Of a stretch of 64,000 bases of DNA, positions 21,976 through 32,666 are shown one piece after another (position 1 is the stretch's first letter; each line of letters starts with the position of its first letter). The notes below the pieces were generated by a model that did no database searches, was not told the DNA's origin, and was given only the letters and a program-made list of their open reading frames with translations. The DNA is from Clavaria fumosa. Its lineage: Eukaryota > Basidiomycota > Agaricomycetes > Agaricales > Clavariaceae. The stretch spans positions 3,782,001-3,846,000 of the forward strand of contig OX637797.1 in assembly GCA_951802425.1 (NCBI GenBank), written 5' to 3'. The translations under genes and the position numbers were made by a program.

Positions 21976-22413
21976 TTGATCAAAGATCTTCTTAGGGGTG
22001 ATCGTGTCTGGTGGATAGGGGTTTGCCCAATCGAGGTCGAGATCAGCCTGTGGCAGTTCCTGGATAAAAGGATGGTCTTCTTCCTTTCGCCATCTCTTCA
22101 GAGTCTGCCTGCTATGTGTTTCCAAGGCCACCACCTCGTTGAGTTCTTCCACAGTTCCTCCCTCTTCGCTCCCCGCACTGGGATTAAGCTCTCCTGCGAT
22201 ACCTTCCATTGGTGGGTTCAACTCGTCCCTGCTGATGCGGACCTTTACTGGGTCCTTGACCGATGCTTCACCTGTGGGGATCCCTCCCACCTTGTCAAGG
22301 ATTGCTCCTTGACTCAAGGTCCTTACCGGCGTATTTGTGACCTTCTCGAGGATCCTCATGGTGAGTTAGCTGAGTTGCTTCTCTCTGTCTTTGGTAAGTC
22401 TGATTCTTTATAG
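21976..22413 (+). CDS. Zinc-knuckle ORF (retroelement-like)
   Basis: A 145-codon plus-strand ORF carries CFTCGDPSHLVKDC, a perfect C-x2-C-x4-H-x4-C knuckle near residue 96-109, followed by GPYRRICDLLEDPHG. Such knuckles are typical of retrotransposon Gag or LINE ORF1 nucleic-acid binding proteins. The upstream part (FHWWVQLVPADADLYWVLDR) could be coding too; the stretch to about 22800 shows no further domain. An antisense 180-codon ORF overlaps but lacks any motif. No LTR or RT is recognisable nearby, so the source family is unknown and the ORF may be a fragment. Confidence 0.45.
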   Translation: MIKDLLRGDRVWWIGVCPIEVEISLWQFLDKRMVFFLSPSLQSLPAMCFQGHHLVEFFHSSSLFAPRTGIKLSCDTFHWWVQLVPADADLYWVLDRCFTCGDPSHLVKDCSLTQGPYRRICDLLEDPHGELAELLLSVFGKSDSL

Positions 22414-22985
22414 ATTGGGACTGGGCTCCTCCCCGTCCTCCCTCGCCAACCGTCTGGGCCACCACCCCCTGGGGTGATCAAGGTACCTGGTACCAAGGTG
22501 GGCAGGATTGGGCTGAGATTGGTTCTGGTCCTGTACATCCGGCTTACCGTCCCCAGGTCCAGATCTCCAACCTCTGGATACCTCGTTGGTGGCGCCTCCT
22601 CCGTCACCCTCCCTTCCTACCATTGACCTCCCCCCCGCCTATTCCTCCCTCCCATCTCCTACTCTGGACGACGAAGGTCCTCTCAGTGCTGTGCGAGATT
22701 TGCAAGAGGCTGCCTTAGAGGCAGGAATCTGGGATGGTCAGTTCGCTTCCCATCCCTTGAGGGTTGCCCTTGGGTTCGTGGGAAGAGGAGTCTTGGGGAT
22801 CTGAGTATGGCACCTCAGGCTCCTCCCTTGATGAAGAGGGGTCTTGGCTTTCTTTCATGTAGATAAGTATTGTACTTATCTTGCGATAAAATATATAGCT
22901 GGGGTTTAGCCCCTTGTTTGCCTGATTTGCATGGTGTTTCTTAAGTTAAAAGATTGAAATTTGCTGGCCTGATAGCACGGACGAC
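22414..22985. other. No recognised gene
   Basis: Proline-rich short ORFs occur on both strands (for example 22586-22804 plus) but no motif, splice structure or repeat was recognised. Confidence 0.4.
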
Positions 22986-22989
22986 GCTT

Positions 22990-23130
22990 TCATGACACAT
23001 ATACAAGTGATATATGTGTACACTCATACAGAATGTACACATATCATATGCATATGATTCTGGGTGAGTGTACATAGATCATTTGTACATGATATGCATA
23101 CATTCTGGGCAAGTGGGCATGCATATCATA
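22990..23130. repeat. Isolated fragments of the palindromic satellite
   Basis: Short palindromes of the TATGCATATGAT type with GTGAGTG and TTCTGGGCAAGTGGGCATG links match the satellite at 20 and 44 kb in a single degenerate copy. Confidence 0.6.
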
Positions 23131-23489
23131 CTAGCCCTATAACATACATATCAAACATTGATATGCCATCCTATTGGGACCTGTCACATGATTAGTGTAT
23201 CACATGTTCATGACCTTATGTGGTCATGTGACTTGACCATGACAATATTGCACATATATGATATATTTGTTCCCCCTCACCATCTGTAAACACAAAATCA
23301 ACAACTTCATAAGGCCCATTGCCCCAGACCCTGGCCTCTGCATCTGCTTCATTAGTAAGGATGCTTGGACCAGGCTTGGCCCTGATGGGAGGCTCCAACT
23401 CCTTGGCCCCAGTACCCCCTTATCCTCCTCCTCCACCTACAATGCCACCAAGCCCTACACCACTGGCTCAACCACCCTCAGTTCCCATT

Positions 23490-24140
23490 CATGGGTCCAG
23501 ATACACCCCACACCAGTATTACCCCCACTGTCCCCACTCATGACTAATTACTCTGGAGTGCTTCCAGTGAAGCCACAGAAATTCACTACTGATCATGATC
23601 ATGTCCAAGCTGGCTTCTAGCCTAAGCTGTGGCAACACTAGTTAGCATCATGGGTGGCAGTTGCTGAACAATGTACAGCATCCACCAAGGATTTGCCTGG
23701 TATCAGAGGTATGAGGTGGTGAACAGGACATGATTATGATCAGTAGTGAATTTCTGTGGCTTCCCCAGAAACCATGTAACACTGTGCAAGATGAACATTG
23801 TTAGCATGTGGGGTCCTTACCTGTGAAGACATTGGTTTGGGGCTGTGGACTTTGGGTAGTAGATGTAGTGTGGCAGACCAGCAGGTGGATTCCTGATGGG
23901 CACCATGGGGTGCTGCTAGTGGAAATTCCTTGTGGAATCCCTGGCATCTCAAAGGGTCATGGCAGCAACTGCAGCAGAAAATTTGGGGTTGGCAGCAGTG
24001 GATGTTGTGACCCATATGACAAAGGTGGTGGGTTAACACTGGGTATTGGAAATGGGAGCACTGGAAGCACTCCAGAGTAATTAGTCATGAGTGGGGACAG
24101 TGGGGGTAATACTGGTGTGGGGTGTATCTGGACCCATTGT
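23490..24140. repeat. Inverted repeat with ~295-bp interruption in one arm
   Basis: The left arm 23490-23610 (from ATGGGTCCAGATACACCCCA to GATCATGATCATGTCC) reappears inverted in two pieces: 23730-23762 and 24057-24139. The pieces are separated by about 295 bp (23763-24056) that has no counterpart in the left arm, so one arm was interrupted or the other suffered a deletion. No ORF is supported. Confidence 0.75.
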
Positions 24141-24239
24141 AGTAGGTATTAGCTTAATAGGTCAGGCTTAGGCTTATGCAAAGCTTGACCATTTAATATC
24201 AGATGTGTGCTTATATAAATCTGTACCTCAGTCTCTTTC

Positions 24240-24760
24240 TGTGTATATATTCAAATATCATTTGCCCATATCATCTACACACCATGTGCACATATTGTTG
24301 ATCAATGATATGCACACATTGTCAGTAAATGACTGGGCACATCATTAACACACAATTTGCACATATCGTTGATCAACGATATGCACACATTGTGAATACA
24401 TGATATTCCCATATGTCAATTGCATGGTCATATCATTTACACACCATGTGTGCATATCATTGATCAACAATATGCGCACAACGTGCATAGCTGACCTGGG
24501 CATATCATTTTCACACAATATGCGCCCATTGTGATAGATGACCTGGGCATATCATTTACACACAATGTGCGCATATTGCTGATCAACGATATGCACTCAA
24601 TGTGGGTAAATGACCTAGGCATTGACCAATGGTATACATTCCCATACAATTGACCAATCATTGATGATGTGCACATGTCATTGAACAATAATATGGGTAT
24701 CATCTATGCACATTCTGTGTTCAATGATCAATGACATGTGCACATTGTCAGTAAAAAACA
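24240..24760. repeat. TTGATCAA-centred palindromic repeat cluster
   Basis: Several near-perfect palindromes centred on TTGATCAA, for example ATCGTTGATCAACGAT within 24362-24383, are separated by links such as TGACCTGGGCATATCATTTACACACAATGTGCGCAT. Spacing is roughly 55-70 bp. Related short copies lie at 29920-30060 and 62150-62300. Confidence 0.7.
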
Positions 24761-24769
24761 CCATTGTCC

Positions 24770-25400
24770 TGGGACCTTTGGACCTGGTCACCAAATCAAT
24801 CATGTAAAGCACCCACACCCTTTCCCAACACCCCCTATGGACCATCTACTGCCAGGTATCCAATGCTCCACTTTCCTCTGACCCTTCTCCAAGATCTTGC
24901 CACTGTATTTTAGGCACCCAGGATCTTGAGAGGCTTTAGGTATATCACACTCAAAACAGCTAGAACTCCATGTGAAATAGGTGCCCTAACCCTAAAAATA
25001 TTTAAAGGGTTTTTGGACTGCTTTTAGATTCTGGCCAATAGGCCACTTTACCAAGATCCTTAAGGTACAATATTCCTACCAATGCTGCCTTGGTGGGTCA
25101 TTTAAAAATATTCCCAGAATTTTGAAAAATATTTAATGACAACCTTCAACCATATCTAAGCAACTTTTGTATTGGGCTCATGTCATTTTAATTATTGAAT
25201 CATACAATCCCACTGCATTTCCTAGTTGAGCACTTATTACCATATCTGCATGATATGCAAGTACAGAGGACAATTTAAAAGGAAAGCAGAGTATTTTGGA
25301 GTCACCAGACAAGTGTCATGGTCTGTGAAGGTTAGGCAAATGGTGGATGTTAAGTGTTGTGTTGGGTGGTTGGGCAGAATAAAGTCTGGATGGAGGGTTG
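24770..25400. other. Degenerate copy of the 17.9-kb repeat and unassigned sequence
   Basis: 24775-24900 resembles 17885-18010 (GGACCTGG..CACC, GTAAAGCACCCACACCCTTT). The rest, to 25400, holds no recognised gene. Confidence 0.5.
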
Positions 25401-25401
25401 G

Positions 25402-26351
25402 TGTTAGGGCTCATCCTGTCTCATAAATATCATTGATAGTCAATTTGTTGGTGACTGCTCATTTGAACTCACTAAGGTCAATCAACTGTTGAGTATAATC
25501 AATAATATTTAGTCCCAGAAAGTCACAAAGACATAAGACAAAGTATAGAAGAGAAGAGAGGTGGTGTGGGTGGTGCTAGTTGGCAAGTCACATGCATCAG
25601 AAGTATGAGTGTGCCAAGTGTAACTAGAGGAGTGTGGAGGTCTGGTGCATTGGTAGGGCATGTAGTGAGGGGATGTGTGAGGCATGATAGGGTCTGATAA
25701 TGTATAAATGGTGACAGAAGGTCAGGAGGGTTTGTAGACAGCTTGGGAAGGTTTAGAAGGTTTGAGGGTGGATGCATAGGGTCATGGGAGGATGTCAGAA
25801 GGCTCATGGATGGTGCTATACACGGTATGTTTGGGGAAAATGAGAGGGTCATGACAGTTGGGTTGGACTTAGAGTCCCTTGGTGAGAGAGTGGGTACAAG
25901 AGGTACAAACCCATGCCTGTACCTGGCAGTTTAGTGGACCCATACCCATGGGTAAGGGTACTGTCAGGTGTGGGTATGGGTACAGTCAAATTTACCCATG
26001 GGTAACCCATGCCATTCACTAAGGGGGAGTGGGATTTACAGAGTATGGGGGGGTATGGGTATGAAGTATCCAGACTGCCAAATACTCTACAGAAGTACAA
26101 CTGCATGTTGTGTGTTGATGTGGGGTTCAGGTTGTGGATCTGTGTAGGTTGAGATGGAGGGAGGCTGCACAAGCATGTGTTGTGGTTGTGAGTATTGTGG
26201 GATGACATGGGCAGTCAGGGAAGGTTCTGGGAGGTGACAGCAAGTGTCAGAGGCATGTGGGATGGTCCACAAGGTTATGGAAGGGTGTTGGGAGGCTTTT
26301 AGGTGCTGATAGGGTCAAATTGGGTAGGGAAAAATGGGGTTGGTCCCAACA
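25402..26351 (-). repeat. CpG-depleted LTR of element C family, copy 2
   Basis: Starts TGTTAGGGCTCATCCTGTC and ends GGTCCCAACA, followed by the same ATTGCCCCCCCTTCAAGCC junction as at 7446. It is shorter than the 1374-bp reference at 6072 and nearly every CG of the reference is TG or CA here. About 130 bp of the sequence beyond the LTR survives before another LTR copy begins at 26484. Confidence 0.75.
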
Positions 26352-27796
26352 TTGCCCCCCCTTCAAGCCTCAAGCCCTGCAAGAGTGGAGATCACATGAT
26401 GGATTAGTCAGCACACTGTTTGTTGATCAGGTCATGACACTTGAAATTTCTCTCTAAGTCCAACCACTATGGTCACTTCCAATTGTTAGGGCCTGTCCCA
26501 TCTCATAAATAGTACCAAAGCTCAATTTGTTGGTGACTGGTCCTGTAAACTCACTAAGACCAATCTACTGTTGAGTATAATCAAGAATACTTAGTCCTGG
26601 AAGGTTGTGGAAATGTTTGATGATGTGTAGAAATAAGAAAAGACAAGTTGAGAGAGAGAGGAAGTTGCTGAGAAGGTCACAAAGTTGACAGACAAAGCAT
26701 AGAAGGAGAAATGGATGAGTTAAAGAAGAAAAGATGTTGCTGAGAAGGTCACAAGTGGTCGTGATGGTGTTGAGAAGTAGGTCAGTGAAGGTGATGACTT
26801 TGCTGACTGATGGGGGAACCTATAGGGTTCAAGGAATTAGTACCAAGACAAGTAAAGAAAAATACTCAGGCATGCAAGTTTATATGAGCGCAGAGGATGA
26901 GTTAGAAGAAAGCAGAGTATGTCTTGGTGTTGTTGAGGTCACCAAGTTAGACAAGACCTATCAATCGTGGTGGTTCCAAGCTCAAAGGGCATACTAGCCT
27001 CAAGCTTAAACCAAAGTGCATCAATATCAAGTCTGGAGTATCATAAGTACATGTGAGACTTATATATGTACATGCAGAGAGTGTAACTATTTAGGAAAAG
27101 TATAGAGGTCTCCAGGCAACAAGACTATAGTAGTATGGGGTTTAACTAGTTGTAAAGTGACTGTGCGCATGTTCTACTAAGGTTGCAAGGGGTTAGGAAA
27201 GCATAAGTAAGGTTGCAAGCATGACCAGTCACTGTAGGCCCCAAGTTGGGTGAAAATCACCACACAAAGAACCCTGAAATGTGGTGAATATCTATGGTTT
27301 CCTAAGTGAAAATCACCATGACTAGTTGATAATCAAGTGTTTATTGGGTACAAAGAATGGGTGATTTTCACTACTTTTATGTCCGAATTCACCCACTGTT
27401 TTTTGGGTGAATATCACTACAATACAAGTGTATTTTAAACTGATCTCTAATAGATGGATTTCACTCTATCATTGGTGCCTTTTAAGCTGATCTAATAGGT
27501 GAATTTCATGTTAGTTTTTGGGTCATCTTAGCCATAATCTTAGGTGTTTTTCACTATCTTTCACCATAAGAAATTGTACAAAATTAATTTATTGATGATA
27601 TCTCAAAACTGTATTGGTTGATAATCAGGTAAATGAAATGGGTTATTTTTGGCACATATATGACCAAACACACCTGCTGCTCTCCAGGTGAATGTCACTG
27701 CTAACAAGCACATTTCAACTTGATATTTTAGGTGGATTTTACATACTTTCAGTGATTTTAACTCTATCTCCAAGTGATTTTTTAGCCTGTAAATTA

Positions 27797-27881
27797 TGCA
27801 CTCAGTGGGAGTTGAACCCAAGCACTCATGGAATTGGACTCAACCCACAACTGCTGTGTTACCCATTACACTACAGTCCCC
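27797..27881 (-). repeat. tRNA-like unit, probable SINE-type sequence
   Basis: On the minus strand a box A-like TAGTGTAATGGG is followed 45-50 nt later by a box B-like GGTTCAACTCC (consensus GGTTCRANTCC), and the unit begins GGGGACTG. This is the internal pol III promoter arrangement of tRNAs and tRNA-derived SINEs. A clean cloverleaf was not obtained by eye and the region between the boxes is longer than in a normal tRNA, so a functional tRNA is unlikely. Confidence 0.45.
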
Positions 27882-27899
27882 ATCTAGACAATAAGATTT

Positions 27900-28530
27900 C
27901 ATGGCTTAATGTCACTCAAATTGGGAGGTGTATCACTCAATATCCTCCAGTTTAATATCACTTAGATTGAGGGGTGTATTGTATCACTCAAAGTCCTCCA
28001 GTTTAATCACTCAATATCTTCCAGTTTAATCACTCAATATCTTCCAGTTTAATCACTCAATATCTTCCAGTTTAATATCACTTAAATTAAGGGGTGCATT
28101 GTATCACTCAATATCCTTCAGTTCAATATCACTCAAATTAAATGGGTGTATTGTATCACTCAATATTTTCCAGTTCAATATCACTCAAATTGAGATGTAT
28201 TATATCACTCAATATCCTTCAATTTAATATCACTCAAATTAATGGGGTGTATTGTATCACCCAATATCCTCCAGCTTAATATCACCCAAATTGGGGGGTG
28301 TATTATATAACTCAATCTCATCCTGTTGAATATCCCTTGATGTAAAGAGTGTTTTGTACTACCCAATATCTTCTAGTTGAATATCACCCATACTGGGGGG
28401 TGTATTACTGTATATAACTCAATCTCATTATGTTGAATATCCCTTGATTTCAAGAGTGTTTTGCACAACCTAAAATCCTCCAGTTTAATATCACCCAAAT
28501 TGAGGGTGTATTATATAACTCAATCTTATC
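27900..28530. repeat. Degenerate tandem repeat (TCACTCAATATC..)
   Basis: Repeats of TATCACTCAATATCCTCCAG followed by TTTAATATCACTCAAATTG and GGGGTGTATTGTA recur, with one short 27-bp subunit (TTTAATCACTCAATATCTTC) in three tandem copies at about 28000-28070. Later units diverge into TATATAACTCAATC variants. Confidence 0.75.
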
Positions 28531-28884
28531 TAGTAAATATCCCTTGATTTTCATGGTGATTAGAAATCACCCATCACCTGTTTTGCACTGATTTTTGGGT
28601 GAAACTCATAAATCATCTGACCAGATGGTGATAACAACCTTCTATTGGGTCCATAGTGAGTCATGGGTCATGACCTATTTAAATAATCATATAAGTAACT
28701 ATAACTATGGGGGGATCCTCAGATCATAAATGTTGTAGTTATAGATTACTGTGGGCAAGGAGGGAAACATATTTGAAGTAAATACACAGCTGACTGTTGG
28801 TGGCATGTTTGAGTGTTAAGATTGTGAGGTCATAGGAGCAGTCACATGGGTGACACAGGTGACCTAGGGCAGAGGGTCATGTGA

Positions 28885-29025
28885 GTAATGCCAGTAATGC
28901 AAGTAATGCTGGTAGCATTGGTGGTGTCATAGCACCAGTGGTGCTGATAGCACTGGTGGTGCTGGTGACACTGGTAGCACCAGTGATGCCAGTAATGCCA
29001 GTGGTGCCACATGTTGCCACATGGT
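28885..29025. repeat. GGTGCTGGT-type minisatellite
   Basis: Short units of the type CTGGTRGCAYTGGTGGTG / CAGTAATGCCAGT follow each other. The same array is present at about 60660-60790 with a few substitutions and one deletion. Confidence 0.7.
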
Positions 29026-29424
29026 GAGTCATGTGCTGATGAAGAGATTGTGTAACTGCATGTTGTGTGTCAATATCGGGGGTTCAAATGGTGGATATGC
29101 ATAGGGTGAGTTTGCAAGGAGTTCCATGAGTATGGTGTTGTGGTCGCAAGTATTGTATGAAGGCAGGGGAAGTCCAGGAGGGCTCTGGAAAAAGACAGCA
29201 GGTTTCAGAAGTGTGCAGGGTGGTCTGCGAGGTGGTGAGTGGGTGTCAGGAGGTCCAGAGGTGTTGGTAGAGGTGGAATAGATAGGGAAAAATGGGTGGA
29301 TCCTGGCATTACCCCCCCTTCAAGCCTCAAGCCCTGCAAGAGTGGAGATCATGTGACAAATTAGTCAGTGTGCTGTTTGTTGATCAGGTCACAACACCTG
29401 AAATTTTTCTCTAAGTCAAACCAC

Positions 29425-29583
29425 CATGGCTGATTCCAACATCCTCAAACACCAAGAAACTGAGCTTGAGCACGAAATGCGCATTTTTGAAGAAAAAGAA
29501 GCTGGCCTCGACCAGAGGATCCTGGAAGACTCCCTAGCTCATCAAAGGGTGGAACAAGCATGATGCACGCACCTTCGAGGCAA
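29425..29583 (+). pseudogene. 5' fragment of the element C antisense gene (copy)
   Basis: Reads MADSNILKHQETELEHEMRI and EEKEAGLDQRILEDSLAHQR, matching exon 1 of the 7562 gene (NVLKHTGTQLEHEMREYEEF), then stops at TGA after VEQA. The continuation of the gene is found inverted at 30490-30870 because of the inversion 29601-30840. Confidence 0.75.
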
Positions 29584-29600
29584 GGTCATGGGCCCTAGCA

Positions 29601-30840
29601 TATTATGTTCACCTTGCTTGTACTGCACTAGTAATCATGCTTGTGCCATACATGTCACTCTCACCACTTCCATCATCCACCCCACTTGCCTCACTTGCAC
29701 TGCCTACCCTGCTCAACCCACTTGTGACATCCACCCTGCCCATCCCACTTGCGCTTCTGACTGCTAACCATGATTGCCCACTCACCTGCTCACCCTGCTT
29801 GCACTGCCTATCTGACTCGATCCAATTGCACAGCCTGCCCCACTGACCTGCTTGCCCTGCTTCTACTGCCTTGTTGTCTGACAATATGTGGATGCCATTG
29901 ACTGACTATTTGCACATATCATTGGTCAATTATATGCATATATTGTCCATGATATAAGCATATTGCCAGTCAATGATATATTCATATCATTGGTCAACAA
30001 TATGGGCATGTTGTTGATTGAGGGTTGAGTTTCCTTGATCAATTATATGAACAAACCAAAATATGCACAAACAGCTAACTGTCAATATCCCAGCAAATGG
30101 AACAGGGCCTGAACAGCCAGTAGCTCTGTGACATCAATGCACAGCAAGAAACAGGTACCTGTTTGCTCACTTTCCATCCTGTTCTCCAGCTCTTTATGTA
30201 CCCATGAATTTGTGCCTGCAAAGATCTCATGGGATTAGTGAATGCAACAGTGCACACTTACTGAGTAGAGAAGAGACAGAACTATACAAGCAGGGCATCA
30301 AAGACTACAGGATGAGCAAAGGAGAGGTGCACACACTGCTTGTCAACAATGCAGATCTGTCTGCCCCAGGCATGCATGCACCTGAGCCATGCAGGGCCTA
30401 TGCCAATGACAATGTGTGCATCAAGATTGCCAAGTCACAAGCAGCAAACCAAGAGACCAGCACATTGTCCCAACCCAACTCATTCTTCACCTGCCATCGT
30501 CAAAACTCCTAGACCCACAAACACTTTCCATGGTCCTCCACAAACTGATGACACTTGCCAGCAGGACTGTGCTCACACTGCCAGCCCTTTGCAATGCAAT
30601 TGTCACAATCCTGTGACTCAACAATTAGAAAAAATGATTGGAATGAGAAATACCATTATGCACCTCTCACTCCATCCCATTCCACTCCTTATTTTCTTTC
30701 ACTGATCCAATGTTTTTCCATGCCTTCAAGAACTCTGTGGGCAATGGATCTACTACACCTGTGATGTTGTCCCTTGCCTTGCTAGGGCTTGCAACATTAC
30801 CTGCTGCCTTGCTGTAACCTGCAACATTGGCAACTGACTG
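29601..30840. repeat. 1.24-kb segment inverted relative to the copy at 61357-62587
   Basis: Flanks on both sides are collinear with 61340-61356 and 62588 onward, but the interior matches in reverse complement. Left border: GGGCCCTAGCA then TATTATGTTC; right border: GGCAACTGACTG then ACAGGTACTT. Contents include satellite-like palindromes (29920-30060), unassigned sequence, and an antisense-gene fragment. Confidence 0.85.
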
Positions 30841-30870
30841 ACAGGTACTTACTTGAGGGGTAGGGTGACT
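30490..30870 (-). pseudogene. Element C antisense gene, exon 1 end and zinc-cluster exon (inverted copy)
   Basis: The minus strand reads LPTEFLKAWKNIGSVKENKE at about 30720-30780, matching the end of exon 1 in the 7562 gene (SPVEFLKAWKKIGSVKENKE), then, past a decayed intron, a cluster DCDNCIAKGWQCE with AGKCHQ and EDHGKC. Two of the six cluster cysteines are changed here. It is a broken copy left inverted by the 29601-30840 rearrangement. Confidence 0.75.
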
Positions 30871-31440
30871 TGCTGCCTGTGGACAATGGAGGTCTGAGAT
30901 GAGTGGGGACAAGCAAGCACAGAGACTGGGAATTTCGTTTCCACATTTCATCAGTATTTCTTGTCCACATGGATGACATTGTTATGCCTTCCTGTCTCTA
31001 CTACCAACTAAGGGCCTTCTTCTTCCATTCCATCTAGCATCCATTCAAGCCCTCCTCCATCTGAGGTGCTCCCTGTTGCCCCTATAGCACCATCAGATAG
31101 TCACCCATGTACCAGCATACCATTGCCCTTGTATGATTGTCTGCTCTCCTGTCTCTTCCCCAGTCTCTTCATTCAGCAATTGTGTCTCCCCCATTCTCCC
31201 CCATGTGTTGATAGCTGTGGGCCACACACATGCTTTCAAGCTTTGACACAAACTCAACTCATCACTTAACTGACTTTGTGAGATGGGGCATCCAGGACAC
31301 CCACTTTGACATTCACATCTAGTCAACTTTGTGTGTCATTTGGGCATGGCAGTCCTGGACACCCACCTTGAGGCACACATCCAGTCAACTTACTTTGTGT
31401 ACATTATGAGAGATGTGGGTGTCCTGGTCCTCCTAGCATG
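30871..31440. other. Unassigned repeat sequence (copies at 62590 and 47810)
   Basis: Collinear with 62590-63190 on the plus strand; 30951-31060 also recurs inverted at 47810-47945. No gene was recognised. ORFs on both strands have no motif and are conserved only because the DNA is duplicated. Confidence 0.6.
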
Positions 31441-31466
31441 GCTTACCTGTATCTGTATGATGTCCC

Positions 31467-32666
31467 AGCCTGCATCACATTGGATCTTGGTAGGTATGTA
31501 GGACCTAGGTTTGGCATGTTAAGAGTGAGTAGCACAGGTGGTGTAAGTAGGATGGAGGGTGGACAGTGTGAGTGGAGTGAGTGGGTGGCACAGGCAAGGT
31601 GTGTAAAGCAGGTGGCACAAGTGAGGAGGTGCAAGTGAGGCAAGCCATGTGGTGTAGCACCAATGAGGTGAGTGGGCAGGCAGTGCAAGCAGGGTGGATG
31701 GCACAATTGGGGTGAGCAGCATGGGTGGCACCATTGGGACAAGTTTGGTGGACAGTGCATATTATCAGTCAATGATAAGTTAATAATTCCTTGTATTATT
31801 CATGACATGTCTGCTTGAGTAATGTATGTGTTTACTGTGCTCATGCTTGTCATACCTGGCACTGCTCATGTTCATCAGTCATTGCTTATGTGTGCCATAC
31901 AGTGCCTAGGCTATGTCCATGCTGCTCATAGCAACCCACCTCCAGACCCTGTTCTTTTTTCTCTTCCCCAGGTAGTCCAGCACAATGCAGTTCTGCCTCC
32001 ACCCCTTCCTTGCCATGTGCTATCCACTTTATGCTGCTTGTCTTGTTCTTGGGTCTATGTTAATCACAAGACTCCTAGACAGAAGAACAAGACAAGCAGC
32101 ATAGAGTGGATAGCACATGGCAAGGAAGGGGTGGAGGCAGAACTGCATTGTGCTGGACTACCTGGGGAAGAGAAAAAAGAACAGGGTCTGGAGGTGGGTT
32201 GCTATGAGCAGCATGGACATAGCCTAGGCACTGTATGGCACACATAAGCAATGACTGATGAACATGAGCAGTGCCAGGTATGACAAGCATGAGCACAGTA
32301 AACACATACATTACTCAAGCAGACATGTCATGAATAATACAAGGAATTATTAACTTATCATTGACTGATAATATGCACTGTCCACCAAACTTGTCCCAAT
32401 GGTGCCACCCATGCTGCTCACCCCAATTGTGCCATCCACCCTGCTTGCACTGCCTGCCCACTCACCTCATTGGTGCTACACCACATGGCTTGCCTCACTT
32501 GCACCTCCTCACTTGTGCCACCTGCTTTACACACCTTGCCTGTGCCACCCACTCACTCCACTCACACTGTCCACCCTCCATCCTACTTACACCACCTGTG
32601 CTACTCACTCTTAACATGCCAAACCTAGGTCCTACATACCTACCAAGATCCAATGTGATGCAGGCT
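31467..32666. repeat. 1.2-kb palindrome (584-bp arms, 32-bp loop)
   Basis: The left arm 31467-32050 and the right arm 32083-32666 are nearly perfect reverse complements. The loop 32051-32082 contains GGGTCTATGTTAATCACAAG. The left arm and loop recur at 63213 onward, where the loop is in the opposite orientation. Identical ORFs on opposite strands (for example 31822 plus and 32075 minus) are a consequence of the symmetry. Confidence 0.9.

Larger units (their letters stand above)
27233..28665. mobile_element. Insertion rich in GTGAAAATCACC motifs
   Basis: The insertion begins near CTGTAGGCCCCAAGTTGGG and ends near GGGTCCATAGTG, with AGTCA present at both borders as a possible 5-bp target duplication. 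It contains many GGTGAAAATCACC-type palindromes and their halves, a tRNA-like unit (27797-27881) and a tandem array (27900-28530). Related sequence occurs at 54930-55135 and 58230-58670. No ORF was recognised; class unknown. Confidence 0.5.
26484..29308 (-). repeat. CpG-depleted LTR of element C family, copy 3, interrupted
   Basis: Starts TGTTAGGGCCTGTCCC and ends GGTGGATCCTGGCA at 29308, followed by TTACCCCCCCTTCAAGCC. It is interrupted at 27233-28665 by an unrelated insertion; the flanks resume at AGTCATGGGTCATGACC, matching 6878-6900 of the reference. Copy 2 and copy 3 lie in the same direction, about 130 bp apart. Confidence 0.75.

Noticed and set aside
25885..26085. CCCATGGGTA-rich patch possibly another MITE
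   Set aside because: Short palindromes are visible but I could not define inverted ends or a target duplication.
31822..32311. Identical ORFs on opposite strands encoding CysHisPro-rich protein
   Set aside because: Mirror images created by the palindrome; no motif, and the same sequence is repeated at 63.6 kb with no purifying-selection signal visible.
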